Assembly: GCF_008329605.1 (NCBI RefSeq)
Contig: NZ_NPKO01000010.1
Coordinates: 62,001 to 126,000 of the forward strand
DNA: 64,000 bases
Direction: 5' to 3'
From: Mycolicibacterium sp. P9-64
Lineage (GTDB): Bacteria > Actinomycetota > Actinomycetes > Mycobacteriales > Mycobacteriaceae
Shown here: positions 37,437-46,000 of the stretch, in pieces
Numbering within the stretch: position 1 is the stretch's first letter
Layout of the letters: each line of letters begins with the position of its first letter
Translations under genes and position numbers: made by a program
The notes under the pieces: model-generated
Databases searched by the model: none
What the model saw: only the letters and a program-made list of their open reading frames with translations
What the model was told of the DNA's origin: nothing

Positions 37437-38603
37437 TCAGGCCTGACCGAGTCGAGCTGCCTGCCGCGTGAGGTGGTGGCGTTCGGCGAGATTCGGCGCC
37501 AATAGGGCTGCTTCGGCGTAGAGCCTTGCGGCAGTGGGAATGTCGCCGGCCTTCTCGTGCAGATACGCCGACGCGGCAGTGTGGCGGGGTAGGCCCGGGT
37601 CCACCGCGGCCAACGCCGCGAGACCCGCCGCTGGACCGTCGGCCTCGCCGATCGCGACGGCCCGGTTGAGTGCGACGACCGGGCTCTCGGTGAGTGCGAA
37701 CAGTTCGTCGTACCAGCCGACGATCTGCACCCAGTCGGTCTCCTCGGCGCGTTGCGCGTCGGCGTGGATCGCCGCGATCGCCGCCTGCGCTTGGTATTCG
37801 CCGAGTCGGTCGCGACCCAGTGCTGTCTGCAGGATGACGACGCCCTCGGCGACGAGCGTGGTGTTCCAGCGCGACCGGTCCTGCTCGGCAAGCGGCACTA
37901 GGCTGCCGTCCGGCCTGGTCCGCGCCTCTCGCCTGGCGTGGTGCAGCAGCATCAAGGCGAGAAGCCCTGCGGTCTCGGGATCGTCGGTCATCGACGCCAG
38001 CTGCCGGGTGAGCCGTATCGCTTCCGCCGCCAGGTCGACGTCGCCGGTGTAGCCCTCGTTGAACACCAGATACAGCACGCGAAGCACCGTGGCCAGGTCA
38101 CCCGGTTCGTCGAATCCGACGTCGCGCACGGTGCGCTTGGCGCGGCTGACGCGCTGCGCCATCGTCGCCTCCGGCACGAGGTAGGCCTGGGCGATCTGGC
38201 GTGTCGTCAGCCCGGCGACGGCGCGCAGCGTGAGCGCGACGGCCGACGAGGCCGACAGCGAGGGATGCGCGCACAGGAAGAACAGATGCAACGTGTCGTC
38301 CGCGGTCTCGGTCGGTCCCGGAGGCGGCTCGACCGCGACGCGGTCCTCCCTGTCGCGGCGCGACACGTCGGAACGGTGCGCGTCGAGGAACTTTCGCCAC
38401 GCGACCGTGACCAGCCAGCCCTTGGGATCGGCGGGCCGCTGCTCCGGCCAGGTCAGCGCCGCCTGGATGAGCGCTTCCTGCACGGCGTCCTCGGCAGTCG
38501 CGAAGTCGACTCCGCGATGCACGAGCACGCCGATCACGGCGGGCGTGTGTTCCCGCAGCAGCACCTCATCCAGCGCCGGTTCTGACCTGGCCGGTCCGGT
38601 CAT
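37437..38603 (-). CDS. ECF sigma factor, ECF42 (DUF6596) type
   Basis: 388 residues. Sigma region 2 (FATAEDAVQEALIQAALTWP...KGWLVTVAWRKFLDAHR) and region 4 (ALTLRAVAGLTTRQIAQAYLVPEATMAQRVSRAKRTVR) are followed by a TPR-like C-terminal domain (VLYLVFNEGYTGD; DWVQIVGWYDELFALTESPVVALNRAVAIGEADGPAAGL). This is typical of ECF42, which lacks a classical anti-sigma factor and is paired with YCII/DGPF proteins. The start at 38603 overlaps the YCII stop (ATGA). Confidence 0.92.
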   Translation of the reverse strand: MTGPARSEPALDEVLLREHTPAVIGVLVHRGVDFATAEDAVQEALIQAALTWPEQRPADPKGWLVTVAWRKFLDAHRSDVSRRDREDRVAVEPPPGPTETADDTLHLFFLCAHPSLSASSAVALTLRAVAGLTTRQIAQAYLVPEATMAQRVSRAKRTVRDVGFDEPGDLATVLRVLYLVFNEGYTGDVDLAAEAIRLTRQLASMTDDPETAGLLALMLLHHARREARTRPDGSLVPLAEQDRSRWNTTLVAEGVVILQTALGRDRLGEYQAQAAIAAIHADAQRAEETDWVQIVGWYDELFALTESPVVALNRAVAIGEADGPAAGLAALAAVDPGLPRHTAASAYLHEKAGDIPTAARLYAEAALLAPNLAERHHLTRQAARLGQA

Positions 38604-39007
38604 TCGTTGACCGTGAGGTGTGCGCCGAGGAAGGGCCGCAGCTCGAGCCACTCGTGGATCGGCTTGCCGCCCGCGCCCGGGGCTGCGGACAACTCACCGG
38701 CGAGTTCGAGTGCCCGCTCGTAGGTGTCGACGTCGATGATCATCCAGCCGGCGATCAGGTCCTTGGTCTCCGCGAAGGGTCCGTCGGTGACCGGCGGCCG
38801 TCCCTCGCCATCGGACCGCACGAACGTGCCCTGCGGCGAGAGCGCCTGACTGTCCACGTACTCGCCGGTGCCCACCAACCGCTCGGCGAAGTCGTTCATG
38901 TACTTCACGTGAGCGTCGACCTCTTCCGGCGTCCACTGATCCATCGGGATGGGATTGATGGACTCGGGCGCGCCGCGGTAGTGCTTGAGCATCAGGTACT
39001 TGGCCAT
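38600..39007 (-). CDS. YCII/DGPF-domain protein partner of ECF42
   Basis: 135 residues. It starts MAKYLMLKHYRGAP and contains the DGPFAETKDLIAGWMII motif that names the DGPF family. It is almost always next to an ECF42 sigma factor and is suspected to regulate or accompany it. The reaction is unknown. AAGGGAG lies 6-7 nt before the ATG at 39007; the longer frame is unsupported. Confidence 0.9.
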   Translation of the reverse strand: MAKYLMLKHYRGAPESINPIPMDQWTPEEVDAHVKYMNDFAERLVGTGEYVDSQALSPQGTFVRSDGEGRPPVTDGPFAETKDLIAGWMIIDVDTYERALELAGELSAAPGAGGKPIHEWLELRPFLGAHLTVNE

Positions 39008-39318
39008 GGTGGTCTCCCTTTCCGTGATGGGCCACTGTGGCCTCATCTACCCCTGGGACGGAGCCGCCACGCCGTTCTCGACATGGCCGCGGAAATTCCG
39101 GCTAGGACCTCGTGGCGAGCCGGTGCCGCGGGTGCGGTTCATGGCCGATGGTCGGGCTGCGCGCGACATCTCCGCAAGCAGGACGGGAACGAAGCCGTGC
39201 GGGATGCGTTCGCGCTCCACGAGGCAATCGAGGATGGAAGGAACTGACGCCTGGGCCCTGAGCCGATTCCGACGTAAGAGTTCGACGCGGCGAAAACCCG
39301 TCGAAACACGTAATTTTG
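39008..39318. other. Intergenic, no gene seen
   Basis: 311 bp between the YCII gene and tRNA-Ala with no convincing coding frame. A short inverted repeat (TTCGACG 39281-39287 with CGTCGAA near 39299-39305) could form the tRNA-Ala terminator. Confidence 0.4.
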
Positions 39319-39391
39319 TGGAGCCTAGGAGATTCGAACTCCTGACATCTGCCTTGCAAAGGCAGCGCTCTACCAACTGAGCTAAGGCCCC
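39319..39391 (-). tRNA. tRNA-Ala (anticodon TGC)
   Basis: 73 nt. The acceptor stem GGGGCCT pairs with AGGCTCC (one G-U pair). The D arm is AGCTCAGTTGGTAGAGC, the anticodon loop TTTGCAA is flanked by TGCC and GGCA, and the T arm is CAGGAGTTCGAATCTCCTA. It follows tRNA-Ile in transcription, as in other mycobacteria. Confidence 0.96.
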
Positions 39392-39402
39392 CAAACCTGC
39401 GG

Positions 39403-39513
39403 TCAGCCGGGTTGGTCGGCGGCGACGTGCCACACCTCGACGGCGTGGCGCGATCGCCACACGATCACCGCCGCGGCGGCCGCGACGGACAGCACCACCA
39501 ACTTCAACCTCAC
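39403..39513 (-). CDS. DLW-39-like micro-protein (36 aa)
   Basis: GTG start at 39513, preceded by AAGGGTGG. The 36 residues are an N-terminal hydrophobic helix (RLKLVVLSVAAAAAVIVWRS) and an acidic, Trp-containing tail (EVWHVAADQPG), stop 39403. Actinobacterial DLW-39 proteins are a family of about 39 residues encoded between tRNA-Ile and tRNA-Ala, exactly this position. The family's D-L-W tripeptide is here E-V-W, so membership is inferred from position, size and layout. Confidence 0.65.
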   Translation of the reverse strand: MRLKLVVLSVAAAAAVIVWRSRHAVEVWHVAADQPG

Positions 39514-39555
39514 GGTGCCACCCTTCCGGTGAGCCCGCCGGTGACCCGGCAACCG

Positions 39556-39629
39556 TGGGCCTAGGAGGACTCGAACCTCCGACCTCTTCGTTATCAGCGA
39601 AGCGCTCTAACCACCTGAGCTATAGGCCC
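39556..39629 (-). tRNA. tRNA-Ile (anticodon GAT)
   Basis: 74 nt. The acceptor stem GGGCCTA pairs with TAGGCCC. The D arm is AGCTCAGGTGGTTAGAGC, the anticodon loop CTGATAA carries GAT, and the T arm is CGGAGGTTCGAGTCCTCCTA. CCA is not encoded. Confidence 0.96.
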
Positions 39630-39720
39630 GTATAAACGCACTACGGCCGAGCGACGAGATTACCGTAACGCCACCGATGCACCCAAACCGCGGGAGTCAG
39701 TCACGTCGGCGAGCCGACAA

Positions 39721-40563
39721 TCAGTCCCGGTCGGCGAGGGTCACCTCGACGCCGCCCACGATGTCCGTCGTGAGGTTGTAGATGAACGCCCCGCAGGTAG
39801 CCATCGCGGTCAGCAGGACGATGTTGACCAAGCCGATCAGCGCCGCGCCACCGAAGATGGTGCCGCTCGAGACCAGTTCACCGCCACTGCCACTGGCACT
39901 GGTGAGCAGATCGCCGACGTTGCTGTTGAGCTTGCTCCACACGCCCATTCCGCCGAGCACCAGGTACAGGAACGCAACGGCGATCATCCAGACGAAGAAC
40001 AGCGCCACCGACAACACCAGTGAGACCTTCAACACGCTCCACGGATCGAGCCGGCGAATCTGCATGCTGGCACGCACCGGTCCCTGCGGTCGGCTGGCCA
40101 CCTGAGTACGGCTTGCCCCCTGCGGCCGGGCAGCAGGCTGCTCCTGGCGATCGGCGGGCTTGCGCTGTGGGCCGCGGGGTGTCGGGCCCGACAGGTCGGG
40201 CAGCTCGCTGGCGTACACCTCGGGACGCACGGTCTCCGTCCGATCCCCACGCGCCGGCGCAGGGTCCTGCTCGCGCGGTGCACTCGGTTCACGGGCCGGC
40301 GCCTGCTGCGGTGGACCGGCTGGAGCGGCAGGGCCGCCCGAGATGAACCGGTTGAGGCGGGCGTCGACGCCGGGGTTCTGGCCGGCGGCCGAACCTGCCC
40401 TGCCAGCCTCTGGGGCCGACTCGGGCGGGCGCGACGTTGGGCGAACCCGCGACGTACCCCGCTGCCAGGGGGGAACGTCGCCGTGGTCACCGCCCGTCGA
40501 GCCGTTGGCACTTCCGGGCCCGTCACCCGCGCGCGGGTGTCCTGGCTCGTTCGGTGAACTCAC
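39721..40563 (-). CDS. DUF3566 membrane protein, Rv0007-like
   Basis: 280 residues. A long disordered N-terminal region rich in Pro, Arg and Gly (about 165 residues) leads to the DUF3566 domain: IRRLDPWSVLKVSLVLSVALFFVWMIAVAFLYLVLGGMGV, then a second membrane segment (FGGAALIGLVNIVLLTAMATCGAFIYNLTTDIVGGVEVTLAD). Always located after gyrA in mycobacteria. Function unknown. Confidence 0.9.
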   Translation of the reverse strand: MSSPNEPGHPRAGDGPGSANGSTGGDHGDVPPWQRGTSRVRPTSRPPESAPEAGRAGSAAGQNPGVDARLNRFISGGPAAPAGPPQQAPAREPSAPREQDPAPARGDRTETVRPEVYASELPDLSGPTPRGPQRKPADRQEQPAARPQGASRTQVASRPQGPVRASMQIRRLDPWSVLKVSLVLSVALFFVWMIAVAFLYLVLGGMGVWSKLNSNVGDLLTSASGSGGELVSSGTIFGGAALIGLVNIVLLTAMATCGAFIYNLTTDIVGGVEVTLADRD

Positions 40564-40611
40564 CTACGGCTCCTTCGCTAAGGCCGGTTGCCGGTGGCAG
40601 CCGGTGTCGCG

Positions 40612-43140
40612 CTACGTCGCGTCTGACTCTGACTCTGCCGATGATGACTCATCGTCTTCGGAAGCGTCCTCGTCGGCGTTGCGCGCGATGGCAATGAGTG
40701 TCGCGCCCTCGCCCAAGTTCATCAAGCGCACCCCCTTGGTCTGCCGTCCGGCCTTGCGCACCTGACGTGCGGCGGTCCGGATGACACCACCTTCGGAGGT
40801 GATGGCGTACAGCTCGGTGTCGTCATCGACGATCAACGCTCCGACCAGACTGCCACGTTTGCGGTCGTACTGAATCGTGAGGATGCCCTTGCCGCCGCGA
40901 CCCTGAACCGTGTACTCGTCGATCGCGGTCCGCTTCGAGTACCCGCCCGACGTTGCGACCAGCAGGTACGTACCCTCCTGGACGACGTTCAGCGACAGCA
41001 GCTGGTCCTCTTCGTTGAAGCGCATGCCCTGGACGCCCGAGGTGGCACGGCCCATCGGCCGCAGCGCCTCGTCGGTCGCCGAGAAGCGGATGGACTGGCC
41101 GTTCGCCGATACCAGCAGCAGGTCGTTCTCCGCAGAGCACAGCACCGCACCGACCAGTTCGTCGCCGTCGCGCAGGTTCACCGCCACGATGCCGCCCGAA
41201 CGGTTCGAGTCGAAGTCGGTGAGCTTGGACTTCTTCACCAGACCGTTCTTCGTGGCAAGCACCAGGTATGGCGCGTCCTCGTAGCTCTTGATCTGGATGA
41301 CCTGAGCGATGCGCTCCTCTGGCTGGAAGGCAAGCAGGTTCGCGACGTGCTGACCGCGCGCCGTCCTCGACGCCTCCGGCAGCTCGTAGGCCTTCGCCCG
41401 GTACACCCGTCCCTGCGTGGTGAAGAACAGGATCCAGTCGTGCGTGGAGCCGACGAAGAAGTGCCTGACGATGTCGTCCTGCTTGAGGCCTGCGCCCTGG
41501 ACGCCCTTGCCTCCGCGCTTCTGGCTGCGGTACAGGTCGGACTTCGTCCGCTTGGCGTATCCGGTCTCGGTGATCGTGACGACCACCTCTTCGCGGGCGA
41601 TCAGATCCTCGTCGGCGACGTCACCGTCGGCCGGGATGATCCGGGTTCGCCGGTCGTCGCCGTACTTCTCGACGAGCTCCGCGAGCTCGTCGTGCACGAT
41701 CGCACGCTGACGTTCCGGCTTGGCCAGAATGTCCTCGAGGTCGTCGATCTCGGCCTCGATCTTGGCCAGGTCGTCGACGATGCGCTGACGCTCCAGGGCG
41801 GCGAGGCGCCGCAACTGCATGTCGAGGATCGCCTGCGCCTGGATGTCGTCGATGTCGAGCAACTCGATGAGGCCCGCGCGGGCGATGTCGACGGTCTGCG
41901 ACGCCCGGATCAACGCAATGACCTCGTCGAGGGCGTCCAGCGCCTTGACCAAGCCCCGCAAGATGTGTGCGCGCTCGTTGGCCTTGCGCAGCCGGTAGGT
42001 GGTCCGACGCACGATGACGTCCAACTGGTGCACCACGTACAGCCGGATCAGCTGGTCGATGCGCAACGTGCGGGGTACGCCGTCGACGATCGACAGCATG
42101 TTCGCGCCGAAGCTGGTCTGCAGCTGGGTGTGCTTGTAGAGGTTGTTGAGCACTACCTTCGCCACGGCGTCGCGCTTGACCTCGACGACGATGCGCAGCC
42201 CGACACGGTCGCTGCTCTGGTCTTCGATGTTGGAGATGCCCGCGAGCTTGCCGTCGCGCACCTGATCGGCGATCGAGGTGATGAAGTTGTCGTGGTTGAC
42301 CTGATAGGGCAGCTCGGTGATGACGAGCAGCGTGCGGCCCCTGCTGTCTTCCTCGACCTCGACGACGCCGCGCATGCGGATGGACCCGCGGCCCGTCGTG
42401 TAGGCGTCGTGAATCCCTTGTGAGCCAACGATCAAGCCGTAGGTCGGGAAGTCAGGACCCTTGACGCGTTCGGTGACAGCGGCCAGGGTGGCCTCTTCGT
42501 CGGCCTCGAAGTTGTCGAGGCACCAGAACACCGCCTCGGCCAGCTCGCGCAGGTTGTGCGGCGGCATGTTGGTGGCCATGCCGACGGCAATGCCGCCGGA
42601 GCCGTTGGCCAGCAGGTTGGGGAACCGGCTTGGCAGAACGGTGGGCTCTTGCACCCGGCCGTCGTAGTTCGGGATGAAATCGACTGTCTCCTCGTCGATT
42701 TCCCGAAGCATTTCCATCGCCAGCGGCGTGAGACGGGCTTCGGTGTACCTCATGGCGGCCGGCGGGTCGTTGCCCGGTGAGCCGAAGTTGCCTTGACCGT
42801 CGACAAGGGGATACCGCAGCGACCACGGCTGGGCCATGCGGACCAGGGTGTCGTAGATCGACGAGTCACCGTGCGGGTGATAGTTGCCCATCGTCTCGGC
42901 AACGGAGCGTGCGGATTTCGCGTGTCCACGGTCCGGGCGGAAGCCGGAGTCATACATTGCGTAGAGCACGCGGCGGTGCACCGGCTTGAGGCCGTCTCGG
43001 ACCTCGGGGAGAGCGCGGCCGACGATGACGCTCATCGCGTAATCGATGTAGCTGCGCTGCATCTCCTGCTGAATGTCGACCGGTTCGATGCGATCGGTGG
43101 TCGCGCCGTCGTCTCCCGGCGGCAGGGTGGTATCAGTCAT
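40612..43140 (-). CDS. gyrA: DNA gyrase subunit A
   Basis: 842 residues with the full breakage-reunion domain and six-bladed C-terminal domain. The catalytic tyrosine is in AAMRYTEARLT. The quinolone region reads HPHGDSSIYDTLVRM, so residue 93 (E. coli position 83, tubercle position 90) is Ser rather than the Ala of M. tuberculosis. The GyrA box is QKRGGKGVQ. No intein is present. Transcribed after gyrB with 36 bp between. Confidence 0.98.
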   Translation of the reverse strand: MTDTTLPPGDDGATTDRIEPVDIQQEMQRSYIDYAMSVIVGRALPEVRDGLKPVHRRVLYAMYDSGFRPDRGHAKSARSVAETMGNYHPHGDSSIYDTLVRMAQPWSLRYPLVDGQGNFGSPGNDPPAAMRYTEARLTPLAMEMLREIDEETVDFIPNYDGRVQEPTVLPSRFPNLLANGSGGIAVGMATNMPPHNLRELAEAVFWCLDNFEADEEATLAAVTERVKGPDFPTYGLIVGSQGIHDAYTTGRGSIRMRGVVEVEEDSRGRTLLVITELPYQVNHDNFITSIADQVRDGKLAGISNIEDQSSDRVGLRIVVEVKRDAVAKVVLNNLYKHTQLQTSFGANMLSIVDGVPRTLRIDQLIRLYVVHQLDVIVRRTTYRLRKANERAHILRGLVKALDALDEVIALIRASQTVDIARAGLIELLDIDDIQAQAILDMQLRRLAALERQRIVDDLAKIEAEIDDLEDILAKPERQRAIVHDELAELVEKYGDDRRTRIIPADGDVADEDLIAREEVVVTITETGYAKRTKSDLYRSQKRGGKGVQGAGLKQDDIVRHFFVGSTHDWILFFTTQGRVYRAKAYELPEASRTARGQHVANLLAFQPEERIAQVIQIKSYEDAPYLVLATKNGLVKKSKLTDFDSNRSGGIVAVNLRDGDELVGAVLCSAENDLLLVSANGQSIRFSATDEALRPMGRATSGVQGMRFNEEDQLLSLNVVQEGTYLLVATSGGYSKRTAIDEYTVQGRGGKGILTIQYDRKRGSLVGALIVDDDTELYAITSEGGVIRTAARQVRKAGRQTKGVRLMNLGEGATLIAIARNADEDASEDDESSSAESESDAT

Positions 43141-43176
43141 CGTGTCTTCAGCCCTATTCGTCTTTGGATACCGGCG

Positions 43177-45210
43177 TTAAACGTCGAGGAAGCGAACGTC
43201 TCTGGCGTTGCGCGTGATGAAGCTGCGGCGCGCCTCGACGTCCTCGCCCATCAGGATCGAGAACAGCTCGTCGGCTGCGGCGGCGTCATCGAGGGTGATC
43301 CGGCGCAACACTCGAGCGCTGGGATCCATCGTGGTCTCCCACAGTTCCTTGGCGTCCATCTCGCCAAGACCCTTGTAACGCTGAATTCCGTCCTCGGAGT
43401 TGATCTTTCGTCCGGCTGCACGCCCAGCTTCCAGAAGTCCGTCGCGCTCGCGGTCCGAGTACGCGAACTCGGGTTCGCTGCGTTGCCACTTCAGCTTGTA
43501 CAGCGGCGGCTGCGCGAGGAAGACGTGCCCATTCTCGATGAGCGGCTTCATGAACCGGAACAACAGCGTCAGCAGCAGCGTTGAGATGTGCTGACCGTCG
43601 ACATCGGCGTCGGCCATCAGCACGATCTTGTGATACCGCAGCTTCGCGATGTCGAACTCGTCGTGAATACCCGTGCCGAGCGCGGTGATGATCGCCTGGA
43701 CTTCAGTGTTCTTGAGCACCCGGTCGATACGGGCCTTCTCGACGTTGATGATCTTGCCGCGCAGCGGCAGGATCGCCTGGTACATCGAGTCGCGGCCGCT
43801 CTTGGCCGAGCCGCCGGCCGAATCACCCTCCACCACATACACTTCCGAGAGCCTCGGGTCGGTGGAACGGCAGTCGGCGAGCTTGCCTGGCAGGCCCCCG
43901 ATGTCGGTAGCGCTCTTGCGGCGCACCAACTCTCGGGCCTTGCGGGCGGCGAGGCGCGCCTGAGCAGAAGAAACCGCCTTGTTCACAACGGTCTTGGCTT
44001 CCGCCGGGTTGGCTTCGAACCAGTGGCTGAGCTGCTCGTTGCAGATCTTCTGGACGAAGGACTTGACCTCGGTGTTGCCGAGCTTGGTCTTCGTCTGGCC
44101 TTCGAACTGAGGATCGCTGACCTTGACCGAGATGACCGCCGCGAGACCTTCGCGGATGTCGTCGCCGGTCAGGTTTGCGTCCTTCTCCTTGAGCAGCTTC
44201 TTGTCCTTGGCGTACTTGTTGACCACAGTGGTCAGCGCGCTCCGGAAGCCCTCTTCGTGGGTGCCGCCCTCGTGGGTGTTGATCGTGTTGGCGAACGTGT
44301 GCACCGACTCGGAATAGCCAGCGTTCCACTGCATTGCGATCTCGACTTCGTGGCCGGTGCCCTTGCCGTCGAAGTCGATGATGCTCTGCTGGATCGGGGT
44401 CTTCGTGCGGTTGATGTGCTTGACGAAGTCGACCAGGCCGCCGGGGTAGTGGTAGGTGCGGTGCTTGGTCTTGTGGGGACCCTTGGCCTCCGCTTCCTTC
44501 TCGTCGGCGGACTTCGGCGCATCGGCCGTATCACTGACGACGTCGTCGACGACCTGGTCGACCGTGACGCGCTCGTCGATCAGGTCGATGGTCAGCCCCT
44601 TGTTGAGGAACGCCATCTCCTGCAGCCGTCGCGCGACGGTCTCGAAGTCGTAGACCGTGGTCTCGAAGATGTCGGGATCGGCCCAGAAGCGAATGGTCGT
44701 GCCGGTCTTCTTGGACGGCCCGCCCTGCTTCAGCGTGCCGGGCACCGAGCGGTCGTAGTACTGAAACCACTCGTGGCCGTCGCGCATGACCGTGGCCTCG
44801 AGTCGCGTCGACAGCGCGTTGACCACGGAAACACCAACACCGTGCAGACCGCCACTGACGTTGTAGCCACTGTTCTCGCCGCCGAACTTGCCGCCGGCGT
44901 GGAGTTGGGTCATCACGACGTCGATGGTTGGTATGCCCGATGCGTGCATGGCGACGGGGATACCGCGTCCGTCGTCGGTGACCTGAACGCTTCCGTCGCC
45001 GAGGATCTTCACGTCGACACGTGTGGCGTGACCGGCCATCGCTTCGTCGATCGCGTTGTCGACAACCTCCCAAACCAGGTGGTGGAGGCCCCGCTCACCC
45101 GTAGAACCGATGTACATGCCCGGACGTTTCCGGACTGCCTCCAATCCCTCTAGAACGGTGATCGAGTCGGCGCCGTACTCCTTGGGAGCACTCTTGTTCT
45201 GGGCAGGCAC
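43177..45210 (-). CDS. gyrB: DNA gyrase subunit B
   Basis: 677 residues. The GHKL ATPase domain has VDNAIDEAMAGH, TDDGRGIPV and GGLHGVGVSVVNALS. The transducer carries the active-site loop lysine, and the TOPRIM domain has VEGDSAGGSAKSGRD, then GRKINSEDGIQRYKGLGEMD. It supplies ATP-driven supercoiling with GyrA. GTG start at 45210 with AAGGAG upstream. Confidence 0.98.
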   Translation of the reverse strand: MPAQNKSAPKEYGADSITVLEGLEAVRKRPGMYIGSTGERGLHHLVWEVVDNAIDEAMAGHATRVDVKILGDGSVQVTDDGRGIPVAMHASGIPTIDVVMTQLHAGGKFGGENSGYNVSGGLHGVGVSVVNALSTRLEATVMRDGHEWFQYYDRSVPGTLKQGGPSKKTGTTIRFWADPDIFETTVYDFETVARRLQEMAFLNKGLTIDLIDERVTVDQVVDDVVSDTADAPKSADEKEAEAKGPHKTKHRTYHYPGGLVDFVKHINRTKTPIQQSIIDFDGKGTGHEVEIAMQWNAGYSESVHTFANTINTHEGGTHEEGFRSALTTVVNKYAKDKKLLKEKDANLTGDDIREGLAAVISVKVSDPQFEGQTKTKLGNTEVKSFVQKICNEQLSHWFEANPAEAKTVVNKAVSSAQARLAARKARELVRRKSATDIGGLPGKLADCRSTDPRLSEVYVVEGDSAGGSAKSGRDSMYQAILPLRGKIINVEKARIDRVLKNTEVQAIITALGTGIHDEFDIAKLRYHKIVLMADADVDGQHISTLLLTLLFRFMKPLIENGHVFLAQPPLYKLKWQRSEPEFAYSDRERDGLLEAGRAAGRKINSEDGIQRYKGLGEMDAKELWETTMDPSARVLRRITLDDAAAADELFSILMGEDVEARRSFITRNARDVRFLDV

Positions 45211-45430
45211 GTTGAACGCGTCTCCTTGGGGTTCGCAAGCGAGGGGATCGAAGGCCCATCGCGGTCTGAAATCAGTCTACCGTCACGCCCGGTCAGGACT
45301 GAGTCTGAGGCGGCGTTTCTACACACCTAAAAACGACGTGCGCGGAATTTCTCGACAATCCTCGCGTCCGGCCGCCCGAGAGAACTCATGAGCGGACTGA
45401 CGCGGCTCTCAGCCGCCGCTCAGTCCGCGG

Positions 45431-46000
45431 TCACCCGTACGTATCGCGTGGACCCCGTCCCGCGATGTGATATCTGCCCTTGCGCCACGTCGGTGCGGTC
45501 GGGCCCACGATCTTCAGCGAGGTCACGACACCGTCCCCGACGGCGGCGGCGATCTTGGCCAGGATCTGCGCCTGCACCATTCGAAGCTGCGTGGCCCACG
45601 CCGTTGATTCGGCCTCGACAGTCAGGATGCCCTCCCGCAGCGACGAAGGATTCGCATGTTCGGCGATCTGCTCACCGACCACCGTCGACCACTGGCCAAA
45701 GATGGAGCCTTCCGCGACTCGTGGGGTCCAGCCGCGGCTGCGCGCCATGTCCATGGTGGCCGCGCCGAACATTTGGGGATCCCGCGAATCCGGACCGGGC
45801 CCCGACCACGTGCGTCGGCGGCCGGGCCGGCCGGCCACCCTCTTGGCAGGTGAGGTGCGACCGCGGCCGACGTCCTTGCCCTGACTTCGTGCCGCGCCGC
45901 GTGCCTCCTCCAACGTGCGCCGCACGAGATCCATCCCACGCAGATGCGCCAAGTGGTCCGGTGGGCTGGCCGCGTCGCGGGTCTCCTCGGACTCCGTCAT
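45431..46000 (-). CDS. dciA: DciA-family (DUF721) protein, Rv0004-like
   Basis: 189 residues. The N-terminal Arg- and Gly-rich half is basic. The DUF721 core spans SIFGQWSTVVGEQIAEHANPSSLREGILTVEAESTAWATQLRMVQAQILAKI. DciA loads or stimulates the DnaB helicase in bacteria that lack DnaC. The start overlaps the recF stop by ATGA (45997-46000). 220 bp of promoter sequence separate it from gyrB. Confidence 0.92.
   Translation of the reverse strand: MTESEETRDAASPPDHLAHLRGMDLVRRTLEEARGAARSQGKDVGRGRTSPAKRVAGRPGRRRTWSGPGPDSRDPQMFGAATMDMARSRGWTPRVAEGSIFGQWSTVVGEQIAEHANPSSLREGILTVEAESTAWATQLRMVQAQILAKIAAAVGDGVVTSLKIVGPTAPTWRKGRYHIAGRGPRDTYG

Noticed and set aside
39047..39460. 137-codon minus-strand frame across tRNA-Ala
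   Set aside because: It spans a tRNA gene and has no family features.
40612..43140. Intein in gyrA
   Set aside because: The catalytic tyrosine region is continuous and the length is normal.
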